Shown in pieces: positions 1-9,438 of a stretch of 64,000 bases of DNA. The stretch is from the NCBI GenBank assembly GCA_002317175.1, contig DCJA01000036.1, forward strand, positions 133,331-197,330. Direction: 5' to 3'. A program made the position numbers and the translations under genes. How positions within the stretch are numbered: position 1 is the stretch's first letter; each line of letters begins with the position of its first letter. The notes under the pieces were generated by a model. It ran no database searches, was not told where the DNA came from, and was given only the letters and a program-made list of their open reading frames with translations. This DNA comes from Lachnospiraceae bacterium UBA1712. Its GTDB lineage: Bacteria; Bacillota; Clostridia; Lachnospirales; Lachnospiraceae.

Positions 1-165
1 GATGCTGAGAGTTCTGAAACAGAAGAAGTCAAGTTCATTGAAAATCCACTTCCTCTTCCTAAAAAGCATGTTCATAGAGAAATGGATTATGGACGTGTTA
101 TTCCGTCAGCATGGATGCATTATGATATAGAATTAGATAAAAATAATAATCATTATGATATTTAA
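1..165 (+). CDS. C-terminal end of a protein truncated by the window edge
   Basis: An open frame enters the window at base 1 and ends at the TAA at 163-165, giving the last 54 residues of a protein. The visible tail is acidic and hydrophilic with a Pro-Leu-Pro-Leu-Pro segment followed by a Lys/His patch, and it ends in Asp-Ile. No domain can be assigned from this part. It sits directly before a strong terminator, so it closes an operon that lies mostly upstream. The function is unknown. Confidence 0.7.
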   Translation, partial: DAESSETEEVKFIENPLPLPKKHVHREMDYGRVIPSAWMHYDIELDKNNNHYDI

Positions 166-193
166 GAAAAGCCCGAGAGGGCTTTTCTTTTTT
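166..193 (+). terminator. Rho-independent terminator
   Basis: A perfect 9-bp stem (GAAAAGCCC at 166-174 with GGGCTTTTC at 179-187) with a GAGA tetraloop is followed by six T. It begins immediately after the stop codon of the upstream gene. Confidence 0.9.
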
Positions 194-217
194 GTATACA
201 AAATATTGTAGTTTTGT

Positions 218-248
218 TTAACACTTAATCAAGATTATGTGATATAAT
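218..248 (+). promoter_or_regulatory. Likely sigma-A promoter for the ftsK operon
   Basis: TTAACA at 218-223 and an extended -10, TGATATAAT with TATAAT at 243-248, are separated by 19 bp. The spacing is long, but the TGn extension compensates. It lies between the terminator and the ftsK start. Confidence 0.5.
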
Positions 249-281
249 TTTAAAGGTTATTATATTGTGAGGATTTTATGC

Positions 282-2948
282 ATGGCTACAAATAACGGAA
301 GAAGTAGAACAAATAGTAATAATAAAAAAACAACTTCTAAGAAGAATACAAAAACTAATAGTAGAGCTAAAAATACTAATAGTAGAACTATGTCTGAAGA
401 AGATTTATTGATAATCAATTATGTGGTAATAATTGGATCCGTATTGTTATGTGTCCTTTTGTTTCTGTGTAATTTTGGCCTTGTTGGAACAGTTGGAGAT
501 ATCATAAGCAATATTATGTTTGGCTTATTTGGAAAACTGGCATATGTATTTCCTATATTTCTGATTGTTATAGCTTTTTTGTGGATTTCAAAACAGTCTG
601 ATAACAGACTGATAGCTAAGCTTGTGGCTTTCGTGTGTCTGTTCCTTGTTATTGGAGTATTTTTTGAGGTATCTGGCGGATATACTGCAGAGGCAGATAC
701 ATATTCTTTTAAGGAATTATTTTTGAAGGGCTCTGATTATAATGCTGGTGGTGGCGTTATTGCGGGTTCGCTTGGTTATTTCCTTAATAAGTATTTGGGT
801 AAGCTTGCTACAATTATGATAGTTGTATGTATGATATTTATTTGCTGTATTATCATTTTTGGCAAGAGCTTTATTGATGTATTTGTTAACAGTGGTACAA
901 AGATTAGAGATACTGCAAAGGAAGCTGGCGAATATCGAAGAGAGCATATGACTCGTAGTAGTTTTGTTGAAGAAGAACAGCAAAATGAAGAAAGAAAAGC
1001 GCGAGTTAGAAACTATGATTTATCTAATCCAAATGAAAAAGAAGAATTAAAGCAGAAAAAGAAACTGGAAAAAGAAGCCAAGGAAAATGATGCTATTCTT
1101 CGCATGGACAAAAAATTCTCTGGAATAGCTAATAATACTATTATTGAAGATAATACTCCTAAAAAGAAGGATGATATTCATGAAATAGTGTTCAAAGAAG
1201 ATACAGAACCAAAGAAAGAGCGTATCAAGGTAACAGATAGTAATGTTCTGGATAACAGCATCAAATTTCATACTGCAGAATATGATGATGATGAATATGA
1301 TGCTAAAGATACCAGTTCTGAGAAAGTAGCTGAGCGTCCAGTTGAAAGAAGAATTGAAAGACCAAATGACAGTGTAGCTGAAAAGCCTCCTGTTAAAGCT
1401 GTCGAGAAAGTTACGGCTAATGTTGCTGAAAAAACAGCTGATAGAGTTGTTGAGAAGAAAGTGGACTATTCTAAGGAAAAATACAAATTTCCTCCTTTGT
1501 CATTATTATCTTCTGGTTCTGGCAAAACTTCAGGTGATTCACGAGCAGCGTTAAGTGAAACTGCAAAGAAACTGGAAAATGCGCTTGAGAGCTTTGGAGT
1601 TAGTGCGAAAGTAACTGATATAAGCCAGGGACCAAGTGTTACCCGATATGAACTTGAGCCAGCTATAGGTGTTAAAGTTAGCAGGATTACCTCCCTCGCA
1701 GATGACCTTAAGCTTCATCTTGCTGCAAAGGATATAAGAATAGAAGCTCCTATTCCAGGTAAATCAGCAGTTGGTATTGAAGTTCCTAATTCTGAAAGTA
1801 GCGGAGTAAAACTGCGAGATCTTTTTGAAGATAATGAATATAAGAATTTTTCAGGCAATATAATGTTTGCTGTTGGTAAAGATATTGCTGGTAAGGTAAT
1901 TGTTACAGATATATCAAAGATGCCTCATATGCTTATTGCGGGTAGTACAGGATCGGGTAAGTCGGTATGTATTAATACACTGATTATGAGTATTTTGTAT
2001 AAGCATGATCCAAAGGATGTTCAGCTTATAATGGTTGATCCAAAGGTAGTCGAGCTTAGCATTTATAATGGTATACCACATCTGATGATTCCTGTTGTAA
2101 CAGATCCAAAGAAGGCTGCCGGTGCACTTAACTGGGCTGTTGCAGAGATGACTGACAGATATAAGAAATTTGCCGATCTCAATGTAAGAGATCTGAAAGG
2201 TTATAATAAAAAAGTCGAAGAGATGCAGGATGCCAGCGAGGAACATAAGCATCTGCCTCAGATTGTAATCATTGTAGATGAGCTTGCTGACCTTATGATG
2301 GTTGCAGCAAAAGAAGTAGAAGAATCCATTTGTCGTCTTGCACAGCTGGCAAGAGCCTGTGGAATTCATCTTATACTTGCAACTCAGAGACCTTCTGTTG
2401 ATGTTATAACTGGATTAATTAAGGCGAATATGCCTAGTAGAGTTGCATTTGCGGTTTCTTCGGGAGTTGATTCAAGAACAATTCTTGATATGAATGGTGC
2501 TGAAAAACTTCTTGGTAAAGGTGACATGTTATTTTATCCTCAGGGATATACCAAGCCTGCCAGAATCCAGGGAGCATTCGTATCTGATAATGAAGTTGCC
2601 GATGTTGTTGATTTTATTAAGAATCAGAAGCTTCATAATGAGTTTGGTGACAGGGCAAAGGATAGCGTGGATAAGATTGGTTCTTCCTCTTCAGCTTCCG
2701 GCGCTTCTTCTGATGGCGGCTCAGGATATGATGATTTGTTTGTACAGGCTGGAAACTTTATTATAGATACCAATAAGGCTTCCATTGGCAATCTGCAGCG
2801 TAAATTCAGAATAGGATTTAACAGAGCAGCAAGAATTATGGATCAGCTTTGTGATGCTGGAGTAGTAGGGGCAGAGCAGGGTACCAAGCCTAGAGAAGTT
2901 ATTATGAGTCAGGAAGAATTTGATCAGTTTGTTGAAGAATATGTGTAA
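282..2948 (+). CDS. ftsK: DNA translocase FtsK/SpoIIIE
   Basis: This is a membrane-anchored, ATP-driven DNA pump that moves chromosome termini through the division septum or into the forespore. The 888-residue protein has a basic Asn/Lys/Ser-rich N-terminus, about four membrane segments at residues 40-200, and a long charged linker rich in Glu/Lys/Val-Ala repeats (about 200-420). The motor domain follows, with Walker A GSTGSGKS at 554-561 and Walker B IVIIVDEL at 661-668, then a Ser/Gly linker and a C-terminal winged-helix gamma domain. The ATG at 282 is chosen over an in-frame GTG at 267 because a TGTGAGGA ribosome site (266-273) is well spaced from it and overlaps the GTG. Whether it acts as FtsK or SpoIIIE cannot be told from sequence alone. 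Confidence 0.93.
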   Translation: MATNNGRSRTNSNNKKTTSKKNTKTNSRAKNTNSRTMSEEDLLIINYVVIIGSVLLCVLLFLCNFGLVGTVGDIISNIMFGLFGKLAYVFPIFLIVIAFLWISKQSDNRLIAKLVAFVCLFLVIGVFFEVSGGYTAEADTYSFKELFLKGSDYNAGGGVIAGSLGYFLNKYLGKLATIMIVVCMIFICCIIIFGKSFIDVFVNSGTKIRDTAKEAGEYRREHMTRSSFVEEEQQNEERKARVRNYDLSNPNEKEELKQKKKLEKEAKENDAILRMDKKFSGIANNTIIEDNTPKKKDDIHEIVFKEDTEPKKERIKVTDSNVLDNSIKFHTAEYDDDEYDAKDTSSEKVAERPVERRIERPNDSVAEKPPVKAVEKVTANVAEKTADRVVEKKVDYSKEKYKFPPLSLLSSGSGKTSGDSRAALSETAKKLENALESFGVSAKVTDISQGPSVTRYELEPAIGVKVSRITSLADDLKLHLAAKDIRIEAPIPGKSAVGIEVPNSESSGVKLRDLFEDNEYKNFSGNIMFAVGKDIAGKVIVTDISKMPHMLIAGSTGSGKSVCINTLIMSILYKHDPKDVQLIMVDPKVVELSIYNGIPHLMIPVVTDPKKAAGALNWAVAEMTDRYKKFADLNVRDLKGYNKKVEEMQDASEEHKHLPQIVIIVDELADLMMVAAKEVEESICRLAQLARACGIHLILATQRPSVDVITGLIKANMPSRVAFAVSSGVDSRTILDMNGAEKLLGKGDMLFYPQGYTKPARIQGAFVSDNEVADVVDFIKNQKLHNEFGDRAKDSVDKIGSSSSASGASSDGGSGYDDLFVQAGNFIIDTNKASIGNLQRKFRIGFNRAARIMDQLCDAGVVGAEQGTKPREVIMSQEEFDQFVEEYV

Positions 2949-2965
2949 TATAAGGAGAACTAGGG

Positions 2966-4636
2966 ATGTTTAAGAGTGATATTGAGATTGCTCAGGAAGC
3001 AGAAATGCTTGAAATAGAAAAAGTTGCTGAGGCTGCAGGCATCCAGAAGGATGAATTGGAGCTTTATGGCAAATATAAGGCAAAACTGAGTGATGAATAT
3101 ATAAAGCGTATTAGCGCAAATAAGGATGGTAAATTAATACTTGTTACAGCTATTAATCCAACTCCGGCCGGAGAAGGAAAGACGACTACAACTGTTGGTC
3201 TTGGACAGGCATTTGCTAAATTAGGCAAGAGTGCTGTTATAGCCTTGAGAGAGCCATCTTTGGGACCTTGCTTTGGAGTTAAGGGAGGTGCTGCTGGTGG
3301 TGGCTATGCTCAGGTAGTTCCTATGGAGGATCTTAACCTCCATTTTACTGGTGATTTTCACGCGATTACTTCTGCTAACAATCTCTTAGCAGCTTTGCTG
3401 GATAATCATATCCAGCAGGGCAATGTGTTAAATATCGATACAAGACAGATTATCTGGAAGCGTTGTGTTGATATGAATGATCGTGTTCTTCGTAATATAG
3501 TTGTAGGCCTTGGTAATAAAACAGATGGTTTTGTCAGAGAGGATCACTTTGTTATAACAGTTGCTTCTGAGATAATGGCTATTCTCTGCCTTGCAACTGA
3601 CATGAATGATCTTAAGGCTAAGCTTTCCAATATTATTGTTGCTTATGATGTTAATGGTAAGCCTGTTACAGCAAAGGATCTTAATGCTGTCGGAGCTATG
3701 GCTGCGCTGTTAAAGGATGCAATAAAGCCTAACCTTATTCAAACACTTGAGCATACACCTGCTCTTGTTCATGGTGGACCTTTTGCGAATATTGCTCATG
3801 GTTGTAATTCTATTATTGCTACTAAAACAGCACTTAAGATGGCTGATTATTGTATTACTGAGGCTGGATTTGGAGCGGATCTTGGAGCAGAAAAATTCCT
3901 GGATATTAAGTGCAGAAAGGGTAATCTTTCTCCTGATGCAGTAGTTCTTGTTGCTACAATCAGGGCATTAAAATATAATGGCAAGGTTGCCAAAACTGAT
4001 CTTAACAAAGAGAATCTGGATGCGTTGAAGGTTGGAATAGCCAATCTTGAGAAACATATTACCAATCTACAGCAGTTTGGCATTCCTGTAGTTGTTACAC
4101 TTAATTCGTTTATTACAGATACTGAGGCTGAAACTAATTTTGTAAAGGAATTCTGCGAGAATCTTGGCGCAAGCTTTGCACTCTCAAAGGTGTGGGAATT
4201 TGGCGGAGATGGCGGTGTAGAATTGGCTAAGAAGGTTCTTGAAGCTCTTGAAAAGCCTGCTGATTTCAAAATGATTTATGACGATAACATGTCGTTAACA
4301 GATAAAATGAACTCTATTGCCAAGAAGATTTATGGAGCTGATGGAGTAGATATCTTACCTTCTGCAGCCAAGAAGATTGCAAAGATTGAAGAACTTGGAT
4401 TTGCTAATTTGCCTGTTTGTGTTGCAAAGACACAGTATTCATTGTCAGATGATCCTACTAAACTTGGTAAACCTTCTGATTTTAGAATTACAGTCAGAGA
4501 TGCATATGTATGTGCAGGAGCTGGGTTTGTCGTTATGCTTACAGGAGATGTAATGACTATGCCTGGTCTGCCTAAAACACCTGCAGCATTTAATATTGAT
4601 GTTGATAATAATGGCAAAATCACTGGTCTTTTCTAA
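2966..4636 (+). CDS. fhs: Formate-tetrahydrofolate ligase
   Basis: This cytoplasmic enzyme makes 10-formyl-tetrahydrofolate from formate, THF and ATP, feeding purine synthesis and, in acetogens, the methyl branch of the Wood-Ljungdahl pathway. The 556 residues match the family length. The ATP loop TPAGEGKTT is at residues 66-74, preceded by the typical LVTAINP strand, and the Gly-rich segment FGVKGGAAGGGYAQV follows. It starts 17 nt after ftsK with AAGGAG at 2952-2957, so it is probably co-transcribed. No riboswitch fits in that gap. No other Wood-Ljungdahl gene is beside it, so a general one-carbon role is more likely. Confidence 0.97.
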   Translation: MFKSDIEIAQEAEMLEIEKVAEAAGIQKDELELYGKYKAKLSDEYIKRISANKDGKLILVTAINPTPAGEGKTTTTVGLGQAFAKLGKSAVIALREPSLGPCFGVKGGAAGGGYAQVVPMEDLNLHFTGDFHAITSANNLLAALLDNHIQQGNVLNIDTRQIIWKRCVDMNDRVLRNIVVGLGNKTDGFVREDHFVITVASEIMAILCLATDMNDLKAKLSNIIVAYDVNGKPVTAKDLNAVGAMAALLKDAIKPNLIQTLEHTPALVHGGPFANIAHGCNSIIATKTALKMADYCITEAGFGADLGAEKFLDIKCRKGNLSPDAVVLVATIRALKYNGKVAKTDLNKENLDALKVGIANLEKHITNLQQFGIPVVVTLNSFITDTEAETNFVKEFCENLGASFALSKVWEFGGDGGVELAKKVLEALEKPADFKMIYDDNMSLTDKMNSIAKKIYGADGVDILPSAAKKIAKIEELGFANLPVCVAKTQYSLSDDPTKLGKPSDFRITVRDAYVCAGAGFVVMLTGDVMTMPGLPKTPAAFNIDVDNNGKITGLF

Positions 4637-4655
4637 TGAGAAAGGGTGTTAAGAT

Positions 4656-6089
4656 ATGACTTGTCCTAAATGTGGTCATGAACTTGCAGAGGGCAACATG
4701 TACTGCGAAGTATGTGGAGAGGAAATGCAAATAGTTCCTGATTTTGAGCCTGAAATTGAAAACAGCATGTCGGATGTACTTAGTGACGTTGCTGATCAGA
4801 TAGATCCTACCAGAACTGAAAAAGAAGTTGAACACATTCGTTTTCTTACAGATACCATAGATATAAGTAATGATGTTGTTATTCTTCCTAAGAATCTGCT
4901 TATCAAATGTATGGTAGCGGTAATATCACTTATAAGTATTGCTGTGATTATTATTGCGGTATTTATCTATAGAGATAATTCTTATGATTATCAGCTTAGG
5001 AAGGGTGATGAGAGCCTCGCAAAAGGAGATTATAATGAGGCTGTTGATTATTACCAGGATGCTTACAGGCTGGATAAAACCAATACTGAAGCATTAAAAA
5101 GAATAGCATCGGTATATGAAAACTATGAGAATCTGGATAAGGCTGAAGAAACTTATCTTAGAATAGTAGAATACAACGGAGATTTGACAGCCTTAGAAGC
5201 TTTAATTAACTTGTATGTTAATGATGAGAAATATTCTGAAGTATGTTCGCTTCTTGAACAGTATGGAGATGAACGGATTGTTGAGAAGTATAAAAAATAT
5301 ATGTCTCCATTGCCAGAGTTTTCTCTGCAAGAGGGTGAATATACAGAGGTTAAGGAACTGGTGTTAAGTTCCTCAGAGGAAGGCAATATATATTATACAT
5401 TGGATGGATCCGAACCTGGTTCTGACAGTGAAGAGTATGAGATGTCCATTGTACTAAGAAATGGCGTATATAATGTAAGTGCTATTTTTGTAAATGGGTA
5501 TGGAATAAGCTCTGAGGTTGTAACTAAGAAATATACGATAATTACTAACGTTCCTGAAAGCCCTATTGTTAGCCTTCAGGAAGGCGTGTACGAGGTGCCA
5601 CAGCTAATCAGAGTAATTGCACCTCTGAATTCAAATGTATATTATACTACAGATGGCACAGAACCTTCCAAAAACAGTGCTATTTATACAGACCCAATAG
5701 CAATTCCTGTGGGTGATTCGTTCTACAGATTTGTAGCTATAAATGACGAAGATATAGCTAGTGAGATTATATCTGTGCATTACACTCTTAATGTTGAAAC
5801 TAACATAAGTCAGCAGGAAGCAATTGATCTTGTGAGAAACAGACAGTATGAGCTTGGCAGAGTTACTACGCCTGAAGGTAATGTGGCTGGAAGTGAAGGC
5901 AAATATATGTATTCATATAGTGAACTTCGCTATGTTCAAAACAGAACAATGTATTTTATCAGTGAGTACTATCAGGAAGGCACTATAAGAATGGTAACCG
6001 GCAATCTTTTTGCTGTAGATGTATATGATGGTCAGATATATCAGGCAGTTGCAGGAAGCAATAACAATTATTCGCTGATAAAGTATTAA
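4656..6089 (+). CDS. Zinc-ribbon, TPR and CHB_HEX domain membrane protein
   Basis: The function is unknown. The 477 residues show an N-terminal zinc ribbon (C3, C6, C17, C20), an acidic stretch, one transmembrane helix at about 81-105, and TPR-like helical repeats at about 110-215. Two repeats resembling the chitobiase/beta-hexosaminidase C-terminal domain follow (YYTLDGSEP near 240 and YYTTDGTEP near 325), with a final domain of about 90 residues that I do not recognise. The topology suggests a cytoplasmic zinc ribbon with TPR and beta domains outside. It is 19 nt behind fhs and closes this operon. A role in envelope binding or assembly is only inference. Confidence 0.85.
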   Translation: MTCPKCGHELAEGNMYCEVCGEEMQIVPDFEPEIENSMSDVLSDVADQIDPTRTEKEVEHIRFLTDTIDISNDVVILPKNLLIKCMVAVISLISIAVIIIAVFIYRDNSYDYQLRKGDESLAKGDYNEAVDYYQDAYRLDKTNTEALKRIASVYENYENLDKAEETYLRIVEYNGDLTALEALINLYVNDEKYSEVCSLLEQYGDERIVEKYKKYMSPLPEFSLQEGEYTEVKELVLSSSEEGNIYYTLDGSEPGSDSEEYEMSIVLRNGVYNVSAIFVNGYGISSEVVTKKYTIITNVPESPIVSLQEGVYEVPQLIRVIAPLNSNVYYTTDGTEPSKNSAIYTDPIAIPVGDSFYRFVAINDEDIASEIISVHYTLNVETNISQQEAIDLVRNRQYELGRVTTPEGNVAGSEGKYMYSYSELRYVQNRTMYFISEYYQEGTIRMVTGNLFAVDVYDGQIYQAVAGSNNNYSLIKY

Positions 6090-6111
6090 TTAAATTAAGC
6101 ATATTTAAGTA

Positions 6112-6142
6112 AAAAATCTCGGTTTTATGCCGGGATTTTTTT
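6112..6142 (+). terminator. Rho-independent terminator
   Basis: AAATCTCGG (6114-6122) pairs with CCGGGATTT (6130-6138) with one T-G wobble and a 7-nt loop. A-rich 5' and T-rich 3' flanks extend the stem. It ends the ftsK-fhs operon. Confidence 0.88.
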
Positions 6143-6231
6143 ATTAGTTATTGATTTTTGTACTGTAATTTAATAAACTATATTTTGTGTTTTTATATGT
6201 TTTTTAATATATTTATATATTTGGAGGATTT

Positions 6232-7107
6232 ATGTATAAAATAGTTGAAGCAAAAGAATTGGTGCCAAATATTTATATGATGGTTGTTGAAGCACCAAGA
6301 GTAGCAAAGAAATGTAATCCTGGTCAGTTTCTTATTGTAAGAACTGATGAAACAAGTGAAAGAATCCCATTAACTATCTGCGATTATGATCGTGAAGCTG
6401 GTACAGTTACAATTGTATTTCAGACTATCGGTGCGTCTACAAAGGTTATGGCAGATCTTAAAACAGGAGACAGCTTCCATGATGTAGTTGGACCATTAGG
6501 CAAGGCTAGTGAGCTTTGTGACACTCCTATTGATGAATTAAAAAAGAAAAACATTCTTTTTGTAGCAGGTGGTGTAGGTACAGCTCCTGTTTATCCACAG
6601 GTTAAATGGCTTAGCGAACGTGGAATTATGGCTGATGCTATTGTTGGTTCTAAGAATAAGGATCTTCTTATTATGGAAGATGAAATGAGTAAGGTATCTA
6701 ATCTTTATGTAACTACTGATGATGGCTCATATGGTCGTAGCGGAATGGTTACTAAGGTTATTGAGGATCTTGTTGCTGAAGAAAAAAAATATGATCTTTG
6801 TGTAGCAATAGGCCCAATGATTATGATGAAGTTTGTTGCAAAGCTTACAAAAGAACTTGGTATTCCAACTATTGTTTCAATGAATCCTATTATGGTTGAC
6901 GGTACAGGTATGTGTGGTGCATGTCGTGTTACTGTTGGCGATGAGATTAAATTTGCATGCGTTGATGGACCTGAATTTGATGGCCATTTGATTAACTTTG
7001 ATGAGGCTATGAAGCGTCAGCAGTTATACAAGACGGAAGAAGGCAGAAAGATGCTTGAGTTAACTGAAGGCGATACTCATCATGGCGGATGTGGCAACTG
7101 TAATTAA
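6232..7107 (+). CDS. nfnA: NADH-dependent reduced ferredoxin:NADP+ oxidoreductase subunit A
   Basis: This is the FAD/NAD-binding subunit of the electron-bifurcating transhydrogenase NfnAB, which couples NADH and reduced ferredoxin oxidation to NADP+ reduction in the cytoplasm. The 291 residues carry a ferredoxin-reductase-type FAD domain (RIPLTICDY near 43-51), a Rossmann region near residues 105-125 (FVAGGVGTAP), and a [2Fe-2S] site with C228, C231 and C243. A Cys-rich end (C287, C290) follows. It starts with TTGGAGGA at 6221-6228 and is followed after 20 nt by nfnB. It resembles PyrK-type subunits, but the partner gene identifies it as NfnA. Confidence 0.9.
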   Translation: MYKIVEAKELVPNIYMMVVEAPRVAKKCNPGQFLIVRTDETSERIPLTICDYDREAGTVTIVFQTIGASTKVMADLKTGDSFHDVVGPLGKASELCDTPIDELKKKNILFVAGGVGTAPVYPQVKWLSERGIMADAIVGSKNKDLLIMEDEMSKVSNLYVTTDDGSYGRSGMVTKVIEDLVAEEKKYDLCVAIGPMIMMKFVAKLTKELGIPTIVSMNPIMVDGTGMCGACRVTVGDEIKFACVDGPEFDGHLINFDEAMKRQQLYKTEEGRKMLELTEGDTHHGGCGNCN

Positions 7108-7127
7108 TTAGCTTATTGGAGGTCGAA

Positions 7128-8513
7128 ATGGACGTATTAAAGAAAGTACCTGTTCGTGAACAGGAAGCAAAGGTTAGAGCTACAAACTTTGAAGAAGTTT
7201 GTCTTGGATATAATAAAGAAGAAGCTATGGAAGAGGCAGCCAGATGTATTAACTGTAAGAATGCACAGTGTGTTAAGGGCTGTCCTGTTTCAATCAATAT
7301 TCCTGCATTTGTTGAGCAGGTAAAAGAAGGCAATATTGAAAAAGCTTATGAAGTGATTTCTGAATCTAGTGCACTTCCAGCAGTATGTGGTCGTGTATGT
7401 CCACAGGAAAGCCAGTGCGAAGGTAAGTGTATCAGAGGTATAAAAGGTGAGCCAATTAGCATTGGTAAGCTTGAGCGTTTTGTAGCTGATTATGCTTCAG
7501 AAAATGGAATTAAGCCAGCTGCAGCAACTGAGAAAAAGGGTAAAAAGGTTGCTGTTATAGGATCAGGCCCAGCCGGACTTACCTGTGCAGGTGATCTTGC
7601 CAAAATGGGATATGATGTTACTATTTTTGAAGCTTTACATGAGGCAGGCGGTGTGCTTGTATATGGTATTCCTGAGTTCCGTCTTCCAAAGACAAAGGTT
7701 GTTGCTAAGGAAATTGAGAATGTTAAGAGTCTTGGTGTTAAGATTGAAACTAATGTTATTATTGGTAAATCTATCACTATAGATGAGCTTATGGAAGAGG
7801 AAGGCTTCGATGCAGTATTTATTGGATCAGGTGCCGGACTTCCAAAATTCATGGGTATTCCAGGTGAAACAGCAAATGGTGTATTCTCAGCTAATGAATA
7901 CCTTACAAGAAGTAACCTTATGAAGGCTTTTGATGAAAAGAGTCCAACTCCAATTAAACGTGGTCAGAAGGTTGCTGTTGTTGGTGGTGGTAATGTAGCT
8001 ATGGATGCTGCAAGAACTGCTCTTAGACTTGGTGCAGAGGTTCATATCGTATATAGACGTAGTGAAGAAGAACTTCCAGCCAGAGTAGAAGAAGTACATC
8101 ATGCAAAAGAAGAAGGTATTATCTTTGATTTATTAACTAATCCAGTTGAAATCCTTAAGGATGAAGCAGGCTGGGTTAATGGTATCAAGTGCATTAAGAT
8201 GGAACTTGGCGAGCCTGATGCTTCAGGTAGAAGAAGACCAGTTGAAGTTGCAGGCAGCGAATTTGTAATCGATGTTGATACTGTTATTATGTCATTGGGT
8301 ACTTCTCCAAATCCACTTATTTCAAGTACAACAGAAGGTCTTGATACTAATAGTCACAAGTGTATCGTTGCTGATGAAGAATTCGGTAAGACATCTAAGG
8401 AAGGTGTATTTGCCGGTGGTGATGCGGTTACTGGAGCAGCAACTGTTATTCTTGCTATGGGAGCAGGTAAAGCTGCTGCCAAGGGTATCGACGAATACCT
8501 TTCTAACAAATAA
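7128..8513 (+). CDS. nfnB: NfnB subunit / glutamate synthase (NADPH) small-subunit homologue
   Basis: This is the large subunit of NfnAB, homologous to the small subunit of NADPH glutamate synthase. The 461 residues begin with two [4Fe-4S] cysteine clusters (C40, C43, C48, C52 and C87, C91, C97, C101). An FAD-binding GSGPAG follows at 145-150, and a second Rossmann motif for NADP(H) (VAVVGGGNVAMDAA) lies at about 284-297. The ATG at 7128 is preceded by GGAGG at 7118-7122; an upstream in-frame TTG overlaps that site and was rejected. Because no glutamate synthase large subunit is adjacent and NfnA is, the transhydrogenase role is preferred. It suggests a fermentative anaerobe that makes NADPH from ferredoxin. 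Confidence 0.92.
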   Translation: MDVLKKVPVREQEAKVRATNFEEVCLGYNKEEAMEEAARCINCKNAQCVKGCPVSINIPAFVEQVKEGNIEKAYEVISESSALPAVCGRVCPQESQCEGKCIRGIKGEPISIGKLERFVADYASENGIKPAAATEKKGKKVAVIGSGPAGLTCAGDLAKMGYDVTIFEALHEAGGVLVYGIPEFRLPKTKVVAKEIENVKSLGVKIETNVIIGKSITIDELMEEEGFDAVFIGSGAGLPKFMGIPGETANGVFSANEYLTRSNLMKAFDEKSPTPIKRGQKVAVVGGGNVAMDAARTALRLGAEVHIVYRRSEEELPARVEEVHHAKEEGIIFDLLTNPVEILKDEAGWVNGIKCIKMELGEPDASGRRRPVEVAGSEFVIDVDTVIMSLGTSPNPLISSTTEGLDTNSHKCIVADEEFGKTSKEGVFAGGDAVTGAATVILAMGAGKAAAKGIDEYLSNK

Positions 8514-8529
8514 TTTGAGGTGAATATAT

Positions 8530-9342
8530 ATGCCATGGTGTCCTATTTGTAAAAATGAATATAAGGCAGGTTATACCGTATGTGCAGATTGTGGTTGTAA
8601 GCTTTTAGATGAGTTAGGCGAGGAAATAGTTGCATTCTTTGGTACTGAGGATGAAATAGACAGTATTGTTGATTATCTCAATTCAAAGGATATTGATTTC
8701 GCATATAAAAGATACAACAACAGGGAAGCACATTATGAACTTCTTATTCAGGAAAATAAGAAGGAAGAAATCAGAAGCGTGATGAAGGATTATTTTACTA
8801 AGATAAGAAAAGTAGATATTTCTTCAGTGGATGATGATCAGACATTGCCTGTTTTTGATGATGAAGAACCTGTGACATTGAAGCGTTATAAGAAACCTGC
8901 AGAAAGAGCTGCCGAGTATAAGGCTGGCTTTCAGACTATGCTTTTAGTAGGCGGAGTAGGTATTATTGCGCTGGTGTTAATTGATGTTGGATTAATACCG
9001 ATATATTTTCCAAAGGAAAGCAGTATTCTCATTAATGTAGTTATGGGTGGTATGTTCCTTGCCTTTATTGGCTTGGGAATTAATTCCTATAAGACCTATA
9101 AGAAGTTACTTCTTCAGACAGATGAGGATGATAAAACCGAAAAAGATATTACAGAATGGTTTGAAAAATCTGTTACAGTTGAAATGCTAACATCAGGTGA
9201 AAATAAAAAAGATTCTGAAGAAATGCTGTATTTTAACAGATATAAAAAACTCAAGAAGATGATTAATAATCAGTTTCCTGGATTGGAAGCTTCTTTTGTA
9301 GAATATGTAACAGATAAACTCTATAATGAAACATTCAAATAA
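8530..9342 (+). CDS. Zinc-ribbon membrane protein of unknown function
   Basis: The function is not known. The 270-residue protein begins with a rubredoxin-like zinc ribbon (C4, C7, C18, C21 and an extra C23). A region of about 70 residues that resembles DUF2007-type signal-transducing domains (FFGTEDEIDSIVDYLNSKDI) follows, then two transmembrane helices at about 135-160 and 165-187 and a charged cytoplasmic tail. It lies 16 nt behind nfnB with TGAGGTGA as ribosome site, so it is probably expressed with the redox pair, but nothing ties it to that reaction. Confidence 0.8.
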   Translation: MPWCPICKNEYKAGYTVCADCGCKLLDELGEEIVAFFGTEDEIDSIVDYLNSKDIDFAYKRYNNREAHYELLIQENKKEEIRSVMKDYFTKIRKVDISSVDDDQTLPVFDDEEPVTLKRYKKPAERAAEYKAGFQTMLLVGGVGIIALVLIDVGLIPIYFPKESSILINVVMGGMFLAFIGLGINSYKTYKKLLLQTDEDDKTEKDITEWFEKSVTVEMLTSGENKKDSEEMLYFNRYKKLKKMINNQFPGLEASFVEYVTDKLYNETFK

Positions 9343-9391
9343 TATAAATTTGTTGAATTTTTATAAAAATTAGAGTTTTTTGATAAAAATG

Positions 9392-9421
9392 TTATACATT
9401 TTTTGAAAATGATGTTATAAT
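9392..9421 (+). promoter_or_regulatory. Likely promoter with extended -10
   Basis: TGTTATAAT ends with TATAAT at 9416-9421. A -35-like TTATAC lies at 9392-9397 with an 18-bp spacer. It precedes the small gene at 9496. Confidence 0.5.
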
Positions 9422-9438
9422 AATTCTACCTAAAGTGT

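Noticed and set aside
1914..2369. 151-codon open frame antisense to ftsK
   Set aside because: It is opposite the conserved motor domain; composition is a reflection of that gene.
2949..2965. THF riboswitch before the folate gene fhs
   Set aside because: The gap to ftsK is only 17 nt, and it holds just the ribosome site.
3847..4269. 140-codon open frame antisense to fhs
   Set aside because: Same reason: a shadow of a highly conserved enzyme gene, with no start context.
7128..8513. True glutamate synthase small subunit
   Set aside because: No large subunit is adjacent, while an NfnA-type partner is; the transhydrogenase reading is simpler.
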